Counted from the stretch's first letter, positions 50,747 to 60,632 are shown. The stretch is 64,000 bases of DNA from Halorhabdus rudnickae (GCF_900880625.1 NZ_CAAHFB010000002.1:1-64000); one strand, 5' to 3'. A program made the numbers and translations. The notes: a model not told the origin generated them from the letters alone.

Positions 50747-51154
50747 TCACTCCCCGCCGAGTTCCGAAAGCCGAGCCTGAATTTCCTCAGCATCCGCCTC
50801 AGAGAGGGCCTCGATACCGAACTGCACGAGTAGGGGGTAGAAGTGGCGGTTCTTCTTAAATTCGTCCTGACCCGCCTTGCGGAGCTTCAGCTGGGACTCG
50901 AGATAGATATCCTCCATCTCGTCGAGGACATCGTCGGGAATGTAGATCGTCCGCCCGTTCCACTCGTCCTTGATATTCGTCTTCGTTTTGCTCGTTTCGT
51001 TCGTTTCACTCGTTGAAGTCGATTCGGTCGTTTCGGTCGATGAACTAGTTTCCACCGTTTCACTCACCTCACTCGTTTCGCCGGAATCGACCTCATCGTC
51101 CTCCTCTTCGTAGTTGCCCTCGATGCCGGAAGCATCACCCCAGCCGTCGCTCAT
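50747..51154 (-). CDS. ParB-like partition partner protein
   Basis: 135 residues. The first 60 are a low-complexity acidic Ser/Thr/Glu region written as three-residue (S/T)E(S/T) repeats; the C-terminal half (GRTIYIPDDVLDEMEDIYLESQLKLRKAGQDEFKKNRHFYPLLVQFGIEAL) fits a small DNA-binding or ribbon-helix-helix type domain. It overlaps the ParA gene by four bases, the usual place of a ParB or CopG-like partner. The repeat region is made of the same 9-base DNA units found upstream of parA. Confidence 0.65.
   Translation of the reverse strand: MSDGWGDASGIEGNYEEEDDEVDSGETSEVSETVETSSSTETTESTSTSETNETSKTKTNIKDEWNGRTIYIPDDVLDEMEDIYLESQLKLRKAGQDEFKKNRHFYPLLVQFGIEALSEADAEEIQARLSELGGE
50985..51085. repeat. 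9-base-phased TTCGTT-type repeats inside the ParB-like gene
   Basis: About eleven units of 9 bases with a CGTTT or TCGTT core at the same phase, coding the Ser/Thr/Glu linker. The same unit and phase occur in the non-coding arrays at 51971-52281, so the coding stretch may double as DNA binding sites. Confidence 0.55.
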
Positions 51155-51969
51155 GCTTCCACCTCCTCAGGTGCGGTCTTTTCGAACGTCTCGTCGAACA
51201 GGTCGGCGATCTCGTTGAAGAGCTCACGAGCGTCCTCGACGCGCTTGTTCTCCTTCCCGAAGCCAAAGACGGACACACCTTCGCCAATCGACTGAGAGAG
51301 ATCAGTTCGCTTCGGGATCTCGAAGAGGGGGAGCGAGTATGCCGATTTGATCTCCTTGATGGTGTCATTGTGCTCTGCATTCTGCTCCACACGGTTGCAG
51401 ACAATCGCGAGACGGTTGATGCCACCATATGCCGGCTCCAGAGAGCTTAGCTGCTTCGCGAAAATCTGGAGGCTGTTGGCGTTGAGCTTCTCGGGAATGA
51501 CGGGGATGACAACGTTGCCGGTCGCGACCAGGGCGTTGTCGGTTAGGACGTTCAGGGATGGCGGTGTGTCGATGATAATGTAGTCGTAGTCCCTATCGAG
51601 TTCGTCGAGAGTCATCCCCAGTCGTTCTCGACTCTTCGGCGCCTCAAGCAACGTCTGGATGTTCTTGTTGTTCGCGAGCTTTTCGCTCGCAGGGAGGATG
51701 TCAAATTCCTCGTGCTCGACGATGATATCGTTAACCGATTCCATCTGGTCGAAGTCGAGGACGTCGAACAGCGTTGTGCGGTCGGTATCGTAGTACAGAT
51801 CGTTGTAGCCAAGCGAGCAGGTGAGCCCACCGTGATAGTCGATATCGACCAGGAGGACATCGTGGTCTCGGGCAGAGAGTGCGCCGCCAGTATGAATGAC
51901 ATCGGTTGTTTTCCCCGCGCCTCCCTTCTGATTCGCCACCGTGATTCGTGCGGTGTTGGTGTCGGTCAT
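51151..51969 (-). CDS. ParA-family partition ATPase
   Basis: 272 residues with deviant Walker A KGGAGKTT, Walker A' VDIDYHGGLT, Walker B YIIIDTPPSLN and switch VIPVIPEKLNANSL. Such ATPases move plasmids or chromosome origins apart with a centromere-binding partner. The size fits plasmid type Ib/haloarchaeal Soj proteins without an N-terminal HTH. It is followed by the ParB-like gene with a four-base overlap, and preceded by phased repeats that are the probable centromere and operator. Confidence 0.88.
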   Translation of the reverse strand: MTDTNTARITVANQKGGAGKTTDVIHTGGALSARDHDVLLVDIDYHGGLTCSLGYNDLYYDTDRTTLFDVLDFDQMESVNDIIVEHEEFDILPASEKLANNKNIQTLLEAPKSRERLGMTLDELDRDYDYIIIDTPPSLNVLTDNALVATGNVVIPVIPEKLNANSLQIFAKQLSSLEPAYGGINRLAIVCNRVEQNAEHNDTIKEIKSAYSLPLFEIPKRTDLSQSIGEGVSVFGFGKENKRVEDARELFNEIADLFDETFEKTAPEEVEA

Positions 51970-51970
51970 A

Positions 51971-52052
51971 TTCTTCGTTTCTCTCGTTGTATTCGTTTCG
52001 TTCGTTTTTGTCGTTTAGTTCAGTGCGTTCGATGAGGCCGTTTCGCTCGGTG
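51971..52052. repeat. Phased TTCGTT repeats, block next to parA
   Basis: Nine 9-base units in a row with the consensus NTTCGTTNN, the first touching the parA start codon. Because they cover the promoter they could serve both as operator and as centromere. Confidence 0.6.
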
Positions 52053-52080
52053 AGAGGATTACTACGATGTTAAAACCAAC

Positions 52081-52170
52081 TGTTCGTTTTGTTCATTGAG
52101 GCAAACACACTCGTTGCTATCAACCTATTCGTTCTATTCGTTACGTTCGTTTCTTTCGTTCTCTTCATCA
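52081..52170. repeat. Phased TTCGTT repeats, middle block
   Basis: Ten 9-base units, about seven with a TTCGTT/TCGTT core and three degenerate, all in one phase. Separated from the first block by about 28 bases. Confidence 0.55.
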
Positions 52171-52200
52171 AGTATGAGCCGTCCAGCCTATCCTCAACCA

Positions 52201-52281
52201 GTTCGTTCCTCAGAATTCGTTCAATCCATTCATTTTTCTCGTTCTGTTCGTTTTGCTCGTTGAATTCATTAAACTCGTTCC
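52201..52281. repeat. Phased TTCGTT repeats, distal block
   Basis: Nine 9-base units, six close to consensus, in a fixed phase. Together the three blocks fill most of the 421-base gap between parA and the AbiE-like pair, which has no gene. No replication initiator gene is seen in the window. Confidence 0.55.
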
Positions 52282-52376
52282 GCGTATTTTCAGCGGGATC
52301 AGGGCTACCTTCGAGATAAGTGGAAAGATCGTGCTTTACGGCCAGTCTAGTAAGACTTTTAACTATTACCAGATTA

Positions 52377-52387
52377 TTGGTAACCAA
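52377..52387. promoter_or_regulatory. TTGGTAACCAA palindrome upstream of the AbiE-like pair
   Basis: A perfect 11-base palindrome ending three bases before the start codon, positioned to block translation or transcription. A likely autoregulatory site for the winged-helix antitoxin. Confidence 0.4.
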
Positions 52388-52390
52388 CAG

Positions 52391-53065
52391 ATGTATGAGG
52401 TACTCGACGATACGGCAGCACAGACTATCCTCGCCATCGATAGTGGTGACTCCATCCGCCGTGTCGCCCAACACCTCCACACGCCGTACGAGACGGTACG
52501 ACAGGCCGTCAATCGGCTGGAAGACGTAGGCTACGTCCGCTATGATGACGGCCTCTCAGTCGCCGATGACCGCGTGAGAGACGCAGCACGAGAGCTCGTC
52601 GCTGCCAGCGCCGGCGTCAGTCCACCCACCATCGAAGAAGCCTACGTCATTCCACAATTCGGCGACTGGCCGTTCGCATTCACGCGGATCGACGCCGTCT
52701 ACGTGTGGACCCAAGGGGGCTACCAAGTTGGACGGAATCCGGATGACTATCCATTGTTCCTCGCTGTTCGTGAGCAGGACGTCGACGCCTGGGAGACATT
52801 TTTCGAATCGTTCAACCTCCCCATCGCATTCGAGCGAGAGCCCCGAGACGAGTTGGACGGACCGCTGCAGATCGTTCTCGAACCACGCGCGTCACTCGAA
52901 ATCGAGCACGTCGAGGGGTACCCGGTGGTCCCGAGAGCAGAGACGATCGAGTATATGCGCGAGAACTACGCCCAGTTCCAATCGGCGCTGGCGATGATCA
53001 ACCGGATGTACGAGGACCTCGACCTCGGCGTCACATATCGAGAGACTAAACGGGCACAGCCATGA
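52391..53065 (+). CDS. Winged-helix antitoxin-like protein (AbiEi-type role)
   Basis: About 224 residues. An N-terminal winged helix (TILAIDSGDSIRRVAQHLHTPYETVRQAVNRLEDVGYVRYDDGLSVADDRV) is followed by a C-terminal domain of mixed strands and helices (AFTRIDAVYVWTQGGYQVGRNPDDYPLFLAV). The start at 52391 (MYEVLDD) fits; the 46 upstream codons run through repeat DNA. It overlaps the nucleotidyltransferase gene by four bases. Such HTH plus nucleotidyltransferase pairs act as type IV-like toxin-antitoxin and phage-defence modules. Confidence 0.65.
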   Translation: MYEVLDDTAAQTILAIDSGDSIRRVAQHLHTPYETVRQAVNRLEDVGYVRYDDGLSVADDRVRDAARELVAASAGVSPPTIEEAYVIPQFGDWPFAFTRIDAVYVWTQGGYQVGRNPDDYPLFLAVREQDVDAWETFFESFNLPIAFEREPRDELDGPLQIVLEPRASLEIEHVEGYPVVPRAETIEYMRENYAQFQSALAMINRMYEDLDLGVTYRETKRAQP

Positions 53066-53757
53066 GCTTCAATAACCGAAGTGACGCACTCATCGAACTA
53101 CTCGAAAAGCTCACCCAAGAGGGCCACGAGTACGTTCTCGTCGGTGGCTACGCAGTCTCAGCATTCAATGCTCGCTTCTCAACGGACCTCGATATTGTCG
53201 TCGCGCCGAACTCCAAGGCTAACTTCGTCGAGTTCCTCGAACAGCGGGGCTTCAAGGAAACGGACAGCCACGCAAAGGAGTGGTTCTACGACACCGAAGT
53301 GATCGAGCACGAGAAGCGGCTCACGCCGCAACAGCCGATCGGCTTCGATCTCTTGGTAAACGGACTCGGGTGCCGCCAGACCGAGGCGCAGTGGTCGTTC
53401 GACTACTTGTACAATCACAGCCACCAACAGGAGGTGAGCGGAGGCACAGTAACGACGACGGCTAGAGTCATCGATGGGGCTGTTCTCGTGGCGGCAAAGC
53501 TCCACAGCGGCCGCGAAACAGACCTTCGGGACGTCCTAGCAGTGGCAGAAGAAATCGACCTCAACGCTGTCACGCCTCACCTGCTGCGAGGGGACGACGA
53601 TGCACTACGGGAGCAACTTGAGCGGGGACTGAAGATCCTGGAAAGCGACGAACTCAAGCACGGATATCGAAGTGACTTCGGGGCCTCAGCGGTCTCAGAA
53701 GAAACAGTCAGCGATCTCCAAGAGTATCTGACAGAGAAGATAAACAGGTTGAATTGA
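53062..53757 (+). CDS. Nucleotidyltransferase toxin-like protein (AbiEii/MenT-type role)
   Basis: 231 residues with a nucleotidyltransferase core: the VLVGGYAVSAFNARFSTDLDIVV motif (GG ... DxD metal-binding acids) and a Lys-containing helix (VLVAAKLHSGRETDLRDVLAVA). Proteins of this fold paired with an HTH gene transfer nucleotides to tRNA or other targets and stop growth. Coupled by ATGA overlap with the upstream winged-helix gene. The biochemical target is unknown. Confidence 0.75.
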   Translation: MSFNNRSDALIELLEKLTQEGHEYVLVGGYAVSAFNARFSTDLDIVVAPNSKANFVEFLEQRGFKETDSHAKEWFYDTEVIEHEKRLTPQQPIGFDLLVNGLGCRQTEAQWSFDYLYNHSHQQEVSGGTVTTTARVIDGAVLVAAKLHSGRETDLRDVLAVAEEIDLNAVTPHLLRGDDDALREQLERGLKILESDELKHGYRSDFGASAVSEETVSDLQEYLTEKINRLN

Positions 53758-53815
53758 GAATCAGCCGTGGCTACAAACCATTCTGCGGACAGCTGATTGT
53801 CGAATAGCCGTATAA

Positions 53816-56800
53816 CTACTTGACAAAGTCCATCATCAGTCGAAGTTCAGATTCTATTTCCGCCATCTGATCCGGCTCCCAATGGAACCGTTCCTCTATC
53901 CCCTCGTCAGTAAACCGGAGTGAAGCTCGTACGTCACGATTCCGGTCATGTTGAAGTAGTGCGAGAGCGTATGCGAGCATCTGCGGTCGATAGTGTGCCG
54001 CGAGCTCATCCGATGTCGTAGCTGAGAGGTCGTTGGTCTTGTAGTCAATAATGTGGAAGGCATCCGGTGTAACGAGCAGCCGGTCGATATCACCGACAAT
54101 CCGCGACTCCTCAATTCGAGCTACAACTGAGTACTCGTCGTAGACCGCTTGGAGCTGGGCATCGGCCTCTACGTGATCCACGAATTTGACTGCATCAGCA
54201 GCGTGGTTGACAGCATCACGGAGGTCTGCTTCTGTCGGCTCCTCACCGGTCATCTGACTCAAACGGCGGATCAGAGTGGTCCACTCATCTCTCGGCGGTC
54301 GGAGTTCGTTGATCCGGTGGACGACCGTCCCGAACGTCGTAGGGCTCAGGCCCGCCGACTCCTCACGTTGAGAGTAGCTGTGACCGTCTGTAGACGCGTC
54401 TGCCGCCGCATTCACGAGCGTCGTGGCCGCGATCCGTTTCGCCGGCGCTAGCGACGGCGGTGACGGAATCGATATTTCCGGTGCTGGATCAACAGCCTCG
54501 TCGTCGGTATGCCAATCTACTGGACGTGGCGGCATGCGAACGGTATAACTGGCCCCATCCATCTCGCCACGGGCCTGTCCATCTCGAATCGCCTCGACGA
54601 CGAGTGCTCTATCGAGGATGGCTGGCTGTAACCAGTCGCGCCACCGGTCCGCATCGTCAAAGGCAGCAGACTCGCCGAGTTCGATTGCACCGGATTCATC
54701 GACATCGATGTCGTGTGTGCCGCAAAGAAGGAGGTGATCCCGTGTTCGTGTACACGCAACGTAGAGGAGCCGTTTCGACTCCGCCCTCTCCTGTGGACGG
54801 GACTGTCGGTCGGCGTACTCGTGGACAGCCGTCTTCTCGATCGAGAACGCATCGCCCGGATTCGGTCCACCGACCGCCGGCACCGGCGGTGCGTCATCAG
54901 TTCCGTCCACGAGTCGAACGTACCCGTGGTCATCCACGGAGCGACCGAAGTTGAGACTACTCCCGAGATCAGGGATGGTAACGATCGGGAACTCGAGTCC
55001 CTTCGCAGAATGAATCGTCATAATTCGGACCCCTTCAGCGTCACCCGGAATATCTGCCTCCCCCTCACGAGGGTCGATCTCGGCTTGGCGGTCGATCCGA
55101 TGGAGCAGTCCAGCAGCTGTGTGGACCCCACTCTCGCTCCACGTGCGGACCTGGTCGCGAAACTTCTCAACGTTCGCGACGGCCTGTCGACCGCGTTCGT
55201 CAGCACTCACACTCGCCAGATACCCGGTGTCGTCGATCACCCGAGACAACAGGCGGTTCCACGGGAGCACACCATTTTCGGACGGCGTCGCACAGCCGCT
55301 GAGGATCCGCCACGTAGTGAGGAGGTCAAAAGCGTCCGCGAGCTGTGGATCGTCTGTCTCGGCGAGCGCGTCCCATACTGAATCGGCCTCTGCGACCGCC
55401 GGCGCGAGGCGATCATCCGCGAATCCGAACAGCGGCGACCGAAGCACCCCATAGAGGGAGACATCGTCCTGTGGATCACCGAGTACTCGAAGCAGGTTCG
55501 TGAGCGCCTGGACCTCAGGCGTATCGTAGAACCCGATGCCACCGACGACAGTATAGGGGATGTCGCACTCCTCAAGCGCGCGCTGATACCGGTCCAGATG
55601 TGTTCGCCGGCGAAGGAGGATTGCCGTGTCGTCCGGCGTAGCGGACCGATGAACGCCCGTGTCGGGGTCTTGGACTTGCGGCGGATCGTCGAACAGGTGG
55701 GTCAGTCGAGCAGCGAGCGCTTGTGCCTCGGCCTCGATGGTGTGGTCGAGTGCGCCTTCGGCGACCGGGTGGTCGTCGCCAAAGAGCTCTGCCGCCGTGT
55801 CAGCGTCGTCGGGGACAGCGAGATACTCGACGCTCCCGGTCAGTCCCTCGATGTCTTCGACACGGTCGCGCTGCGTGGTCAACTCCTGCGGTGGTGCTTC
55901 GTACGGTTCGTGCGTATCCCCTTCCGGCTGGAACAGGTACTCGAAGAGCTCGTTCAGGAACGATAGCGGCTCGTCCAGTGTCCGGAAGTTCCCGGAGAGT
56001 TCGAGTGCGGTCGGACTCTCGGCCTCGCTGTCGGGGACGTCGTCGACAGCACGGGCTTCGTTGACGGTCTGGAGTTCTCTGCGTGCATCCCCAAACGTCG
56101 TCACATCGGCGCCACGGAACCCGTAGATACTCTGTTTCTCATCGCCGACCAGGAAGACGTTCGACGCCGTCCCCTCGTCGACGCCCGTGAGGAGTTTGAC
56201 TAACTCCCACTGGCGCGGGTCCGTGTCCTGGAACTCGTCGACCATCACGGCCGCGAACTGCTCTCGTAGCCGCTCTGTGACGGCATCATTAGCTCCCAAG
56301 AACTCGAGCGTCGTCTCGATCACGTCAGGAAAGTCCAGCGTATCGCGGCGGTCCTTCTCGGCAGTGTAGGCTGCGAGGACATCGTCGAAGACTCGCATCA
56401 GGGCGAGCGCGTAGTGAGCGCTATTCGCTTCCAGTTCCCCCGGCGTCGTCTCGACTGCATCCGCGTGTGGTTCGACGGCCGCGATGACCGCGTCGATGGC
56501 GTCCTTGAGATCGTCGTAGACGTCACCGTACTCACCCCAATCGTCCCGGTCACCGACGACGTACCCCGAACTGCTGTACAGGCCGCCGTTCTTCTTCTCA
56601 CAGGCCTCGTATAGCTCGAGGATTGCCCGCTGACAGTCGCGGGGATCGCTTTCCTGGGAATTGTCAGGGAGTGTCGTCGCGACCTCGGTGAGGGTCCGGT
56701 AGGCCCGAAGGCCGTCCCCGTCGTCGATAGCGCCCTCGCGGTCGACGCGGTCCGCGACCGTGCGTAGCTGTTCAAGGAGTCCCTCCGCATACAGCGTCTG

Positions 56801-57451
56801 TCGAGCGTCGGCAACGTCGAGATCGCAGACGACCTCCCAGCAGATATCGACGTAGTCGTCGACGTCGGCGTCACGCCACGCCTCGAGAACGGACTCGCTC
56901 TGGGGGCGCTCATCGAGTAATCCAGCGAGTACATCGACCAACTGGTCGCGACCCCAGAGCTGGGCAAGGAGCGCAACATCGTCATCGTCCTGATTGCGTT
57001 CGAGGAACTCCGTCACGACTTCGCGCTGGAGTGTCGCGGCGCCGTCTTCATCGAGCACGTCGAAGCCGAGCGGGACCGGAGCCTCGACGGCCCGTTCTCG
57101 CAAGAGTCGCGTACAGAACGCGTGAATTGTGTGGACGTAGCCGTCCTCCAGGTCGTCAAGGACGTTTCGCCAGCGGTTGTAGGCCTCTGGTGAGTCGACA
57201 GCCTCGAGCCGGTCGTACACCTCTTCCCGAACGCGCTCGGTCAGTTCGGCAGCCGCCTTTCGCGTGAAGGTGATCGTGACGATGTTCTCCGGCGTGAGCG
57301 ATGGGTTTTCGGCCAGGATCGTCACGTAGCGCTCGGTGAGTGTTGTCGTCTTCCCCGTCCCGGCGCCGGCAGTGATCGCGACGTTCCGGCCTTGGACGAG
57401 CGCGTCCTCCTGTTCCTCCGTGAGCTGAATCTCCTCGGGGTCCTCAGTCAT
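53816..57451 (-). CDS. AddA-like UvrD/Rep helicase with C-terminal nuclease
   Basis: 1211 residues. Superfamily 1A helicase motifs in order: AITAGAGTGKTTTLTERY (Walker A), TFTRKAAAELTERV, VMVDEFQDTDPRQWELVKLL, IMTIHSAKGLEFPIV and RLLYVACTRTRDHLL. The C-terminal 230 residues form a RecB-type nuclease with GDIDRLLV and HIIDYKTND (Asp and DxK), then the QxxxY-like LAAHYRPQMLAYALAL. Together with the overlapping gene upstream it forms an AddAB-type double-strand-end processing machine for recombination or destruction of foreign DNA. Confidence 0.9.
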   Translation of the reverse strand: MTEDPEEIQLTEEQEDALVQGRNVAITAGAGTGKTTTLTERYVTILAENPSLTPENIVTITFTRKAAAELTERVREEVYDRLEAVDSPEAYNRWRNVLDDLEDGYVHTIHAFCTRLLRERAVEAPVPLGFDVLDEDGAATLQREVVTEFLERNQDDDDVALLAQLWGRDQLVDVLAGLLDERPQSESVLEAWRDADVDDYVDICWEVVCDLDVADARQTLYAEGLLEQLRTVADRVDREGAIDDGDGLRAYRTLTEVATTLPDNSQESDPRDCQRAILELYEACEKKNGGLYSSSGYVVGDRDDWGEYGDVYDDLKDAIDAVIAAVEPHADAVETTPGELEANSAHYALALMRVFDDVLAAYTAEKDRRDTLDFPDVIETTLEFLGANDAVTERLREQFAAVMVDEFQDTDPRQWELVKLLTGVDEGTASNVFLVGDEKQSIYGFRGADVTTFGDARRELQTVNEARAVDDVPDSEAESPTALELSGNFRTLDEPLSFLNELFEYLFQPEGDTHEPYEAPPQELTTQRDRVEDIEGLTGSVEYLAVPDDADTAAELFGDDHPVAEGALDHTIEAEAQALAARLTHLFDDPPQVQDPDTGVHRSATPDDTAILLRRRTHLDRYQRALEECDIPYTVVGGIGFYDTPEVQALTNLLRVLGDPQDDVSLYGVLRSPLFGFADDRLAPAVAEADSVWDALAETDDPQLADAFDLLTTWRILSGCATPSENGVLPWNRLLSRVIDDTGYLASVSADERGRQAVANVEKFRDQVRTWSESGVHTAAGLLHRIDRQAEIDPREGEADIPGDAEGVRIMTIHSAKGLEFPIVTIPDLGSSLNFGRSVDDHGYVRLVDGTDDAPPVPAVGGPNPGDAFSIEKTAVHEYADRQSRPQERAESKRLLYVACTRTRDHLLLCGTHDIDVDESGAIELGESAAFDDADRWRDWLQPAILDRALVVEAIRDGQARGEMDGASYTVRMPPRPVDWHTDDEAVDPAPEISIPSPPSLAPAKRIAATTLVNAAADASTDGHSYSQREESAGLSPTTFGTVVHRINELRPPRDEWTTLIRRLSQMTGEEPTEADLRDAVNHAADAVKFVDHVEADAQLQAVYDEYSVVARIEESRIVGDIDRLLVTPDAFHIIDYKTNDLSATTSDELAAHYRPQMLAYALALLQHDRNRDVRASLRFTDEGIEERFHWEPDQMAEIESELRLMMDFVK

Positions 57452-60400
57452 CGCTCATCACCGCCTCGATGTCCTCGTCGTCGCGAACACGGAGCGGGAC
57501 GTACGCACCATCGTCCTCGTGAACCTCGTCGACGAACTCCCGCTTGCGGTGGTGGCGGACATCGCACGCCCGTCGGTAGTCACAGTATCGGCAGTTCGCA
57601 CCACGGGCCGACAAGAGCGTCGTATGGAACCGTCCGTTGGCGATTGCCTCGTCGATCTGTCCCAGCCACTCCGGAACGACGTCATTCAGGAAGCGACGAA
57701 GGTCGACCTCTGAATCAAACTTCGACTCGACCCCGCGTGGAACCTTGAGGTCGTTGGGGGGTCGCACCTGGTAGTACGTCGCTGAGAGCGAGCCCTGCTC
57801 GAATAGGTCACCGTCGACAATCTCGGCGGCAGCGAGTAAATAAATGGGGAGCTGGAACTTCGTGCCGCCGGTCGTCTTCGTCATATACGGTGCTCGACCA
57901 GTCTTGTAGTCGTACAGCGTGAGCGTCGGTTGCTCACCGTCACGGCTCACGTCAACGCGGTCGATGTACCCACGAATCGAGACAGTCGAGCCGTCCGGTC
58001 GCACAACCGTGAACGGCCCAGCATCCGAGTCGGGAAGTCCCTCGCCGAACGGGGCTTCGAACAGGTGTGGGCGGCCGGCGCCATCCCGTGAGAGTTCGTT
58101 GTTGAGGAAGGTAGCGAACAATCCTTGTTCCGGTGCGTCGTGGGGTTTGCTCCCGGCATCGTACGGGGCGGTCTCATCGTCAGTGAGGCCCGCGAACAAC
58201 TCCGCTTTCCACCGTTCGTAGAACAGGCCGTCGTACTCAAAGTCAGTATCCCGGAGTTCCTCGACAGCGATCTCGCGAAGGTGCGTCGCCAGGTCGTCCC
58301 GGTCGAACGCAGCGAGATCGACACCATCCTCAGTCTCGTCCTGCAGATCCGCGAAGAATCGTTCGAGGACATCGTGGACATACGACCCGGTTTCGAGGGG
58401 CGTGGGGACAACTTCGACGTCGTCGGGGTCCTCGATTCCGAGTACCTTGTCGGCGTAGAACTTGAACCCACACTCGACATATCGCTCGATTCGACTCGCG
58501 CTGTAGGGTTCCCGTTCTGACGAAGGGTATACCTCATCGACTGTCTCGGGTTCTAACACGCCATCGTGTTCGGAGAGGCTAGCCGTTCCCCTGTTGTCCG
58601 CACAGTGGAGTCCACGATCTGTACGCTTGGTCTGCTCGGGGGAGAGGTCACCTCGGTCGCCGGCGCGGCTGACTGCCCCACGCCGGTCGTCCGTCGTAGC
58701 GACGCGCCGCTGGAGATCTTCGCGGGAGCCCACGCGGTCGTCGACGCCGTCTTCGGGGTCGATGCCAGTCACGCGCTGGAGTTCGTCGAGGACCGGCGAC
58801 CGCACGACGGCTGATTCGTCGTCGCCTGTCTCCGGTGTGGTGATCGTGAGCTCGTCGACGTTCGCGAGGAGCGTCGCGAAGAGATAGCGGCCACGGAGGC
58901 GCTCGTCGCCAGTGTCGAACCGTGGGTGGGCGTCGGTCATCTCCTCGAAGAAGGCCGGGCGTTCCGGCGTCACCGGGAAGTGCTCGCTCGTCAGGCCCAC
59001 GAGGAACACCTTCTCGAACGACCGCATCCGGGCGTCGAGCAACCCCATCACTTCGACGTGGCCGCCAGCAGCACGCTGCGGAACCCGGATCGGCACGCCG
59101 TCGAACGCACGGGTGAACAGTGCCAGCGGAGAGAGATCACTATTGACCGCCGCCAGCGACTCGAACGAGGAGAGAACCTCGTCCACGATGTCGTAGGCTC
59201 GCTGTTCGACGGCTTGCTCGGCGCCGCTGGCGTAGTCCTCCGTCGCCGCCTCCAAGTCGAAGCGGTCGTCAATCAGCCGTCGGAGAATCTCGGTTGCGTC
59301 CTCGACGTCGCCCGTTCGGAGGGTCTCCAGCGTGGCCAGCAGCTCTTCCACCAGTGACGTGACCTCGCCGTCGACGTCGTCGAGCAGGGGCGACACAGAA
59401 ACGGTGTCGCGCCGACGAGCAGCTGCCGTGACGGCGTTGGCCTGGTCGGTGTCGACGATGTCGACCAGCGGATTCGCCAACAAGGATGTGAGATCCTCAG
59501 CACGCGGATCAGGTTCGGCCAGATTCAGCAGATCGTGAACGACGCTCCCGGTAAACGTCTGGTTCAGCTGTGATGCGGCTGTCGTGACGTGGGGAATGTC
59601 GAACGTATCGAACGTGTCCTCGACGTACCCCGAATAGGCCTCCGTCCCTGGGACAACGACAGCCAGGTCGTCGGGATCGCGACCATTAGCCAACTCAGTC
59701 CGTAGCTCGCGAGCGACGAAGCGAATCTCGCGCTCGGGCGTCGGGAGTTCCCGCCACCGGAGACCGTCTGGAACAGAGACGGTGGCGGGATCCGGGCGGT
59801 AGAGTGACTCGGTGATCGTACCGAAGGCCCGCCCGGACTCGTTGACGGGCTCAATATCCACTCTCTCAAAGTCAAGTGCTTCGTAGACTTCCAAGGCGTC
59901 CTCCGCAACAGTGTCGACTCCGCCCCGACCATCCTGGTGGAGTGGCAGCAGCGCAATCACCGGGAGTTCGTCGACGATGCGTTCGATGAGGCGGCGTTCG
60001 ACAGGACGGAATTCATGATACCCCGATAGGACCACGACGTCCAGTTCCGGAGAGAGGGCTGAGAGTGGCTTCTCTGTCGTCGCGACTGCAGCGAACATCT
60101 CTCCCCGGGTACAGACCCACTCATCAATGTAGTCAGCATTGAGGTCCTGGTAGTAGCGGTACGCGTCGACGGTAGCTGTCGCGATACGGTCATCGAGGGG
60201 TGAGCCCTCGAACTCCGCCGCCAGTGCGTCGGCAGTCCCGACACCGGCGTCATCGAAGAGTGAGAAACGGCTACTGAACGAATCGGCGAGAGCAGCCGAG
60301 GCGGGTTCGCCGACGAGAGCCCCATCTGTATCGGCTGTCGTTCTATCGAGCGCGTACTCCGCCAGCCGGCGATTCAACTGCCCGGAGAGTGGTTGGACCG

Positions 60401-60632
60401 GGCCCAGGAGATCCTCGTACCACTCTCGAACGACCGCATCGAGCGTTTCGGCACGAAGACGGAGCGGATCGTGCGACGCGGCCCAATTGTCCTCAACTTC
60501 ACTCCTACGAGCGTCATTCCGGGTAATATATAGAACTGAACCAAGAATGTCATCAGCCACCTGGTCCGCCCGTTCAAAAGCAGCTTGTTCCAAACGTGAA
60601 TGTTGGGGACCAGTTAGAAGCGTTTTGTGCAT
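57444..60632 (-). CDS. AddB-like helicase-nuclease subunit with Fe-S cluster
   Basis: About 1062 residues. A Walker-A-like start (MHKTLLTGPQHSRLEQ) is degenerate. The C-terminal third holds a PD-(D/E)xK nuclease (GYIDRVDVSRDG then LYDYKTGRAPYMTK) and the four Cys of an AddB-type iron-sulfur staple: one in YVECGFKFY and three in CRYCDYRRAC. The start at 60632 is preferred over 60668. It overlaps the AddA-like gene by eight bases. No recombination-hotspot gene is nearby. Confidence 0.85.
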   Translation of the reverse strand: MHKTLLTGPQHSRLEQAAFERADQVADDILGSVLYITRNDARRSEVEDNWAASHDPLRLRAETLDAVVREWYEDLLGPVQPLSGQLNRRLAEYALDRTTADTDGALVGEPASAALADSFSSRFSLFDDAGVGTADALAAEFEGSPLDDRIATATVDAYRYYQDLNADYIDEWVCTRGEMFAAVATTEKPLSALSPELDVVVLSGYHEFRPVERRLIERIVDELPVIALLPLHQDGRGGVDTVAEDALEVYEALDFERVDIEPVNESGRAFGTITESLYRPDPATVSVPDGLRWRELPTPEREIRFVARELRTELANGRDPDDLAVVVPGTEAYSGYVEDTFDTFDIPHVTTAASQLNQTFTGSVVHDLLNLAEPDPRAEDLTSLLANPLVDIVDTDQANAVTAAARRRDTVSVSPLLDDVDGEVTSLVEELLATLETLRTGDVEDATEILRRLIDDRFDLEAATEDYASGAEQAVEQRAYDIVDEVLSSFESLAAVNSDLSPLALFTRAFDGVPIRVPQRAAGGHVEVMGLLDARMRSFEKVFLVGLTSEHFPVTPERPAFFEEMTDAHPRFDTGDERLRGRYLFATLLANVDELTITTPETGDDESAVVRSPVLDELQRVTGIDPEDGVDDRVGSREDLQRRVATTDDRRGAVSRAGDRGDLSPEQTKRTDRGLHCADNRGTASLSEHDGVLEPETVDEVYPSSEREPYSASRIERYVECGFKFYADKVLGIEDPDDVEVVPTPLETGSYVHDVLERFFADLQDETEDGVDLAAFDRDDLATHLREIAVEELRDTDFEYDGLFYERWKAELFAGLTDDETAPYDAGSKPHDAPEQGLFATFLNNELSRDGAGRPHLFEAPFGEGLPDSDAGPFTVVRPDGSTVSIRGYIDRVDVSRDGEQPTLTLYDYKTGRAPYMTKTTGGTKFQLPIYLLAAAEIVDGDLFEQGSLSATYYQVRPPNDLKVPRGVESKFDSEVDLRRFLNDVVPEWLGQIDEAIANGRFHTTLLSARGANCRYCDYRRACDVRHHRKREFVDEVHEDDGAYVPLRVRDDEDIEAVMSDD

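Noticed and set aside
50985-52281. Possible CRISPR array
   Set aside because: The repeat unit is 9 bases with no spacers of constant length, and no cas genes are present.
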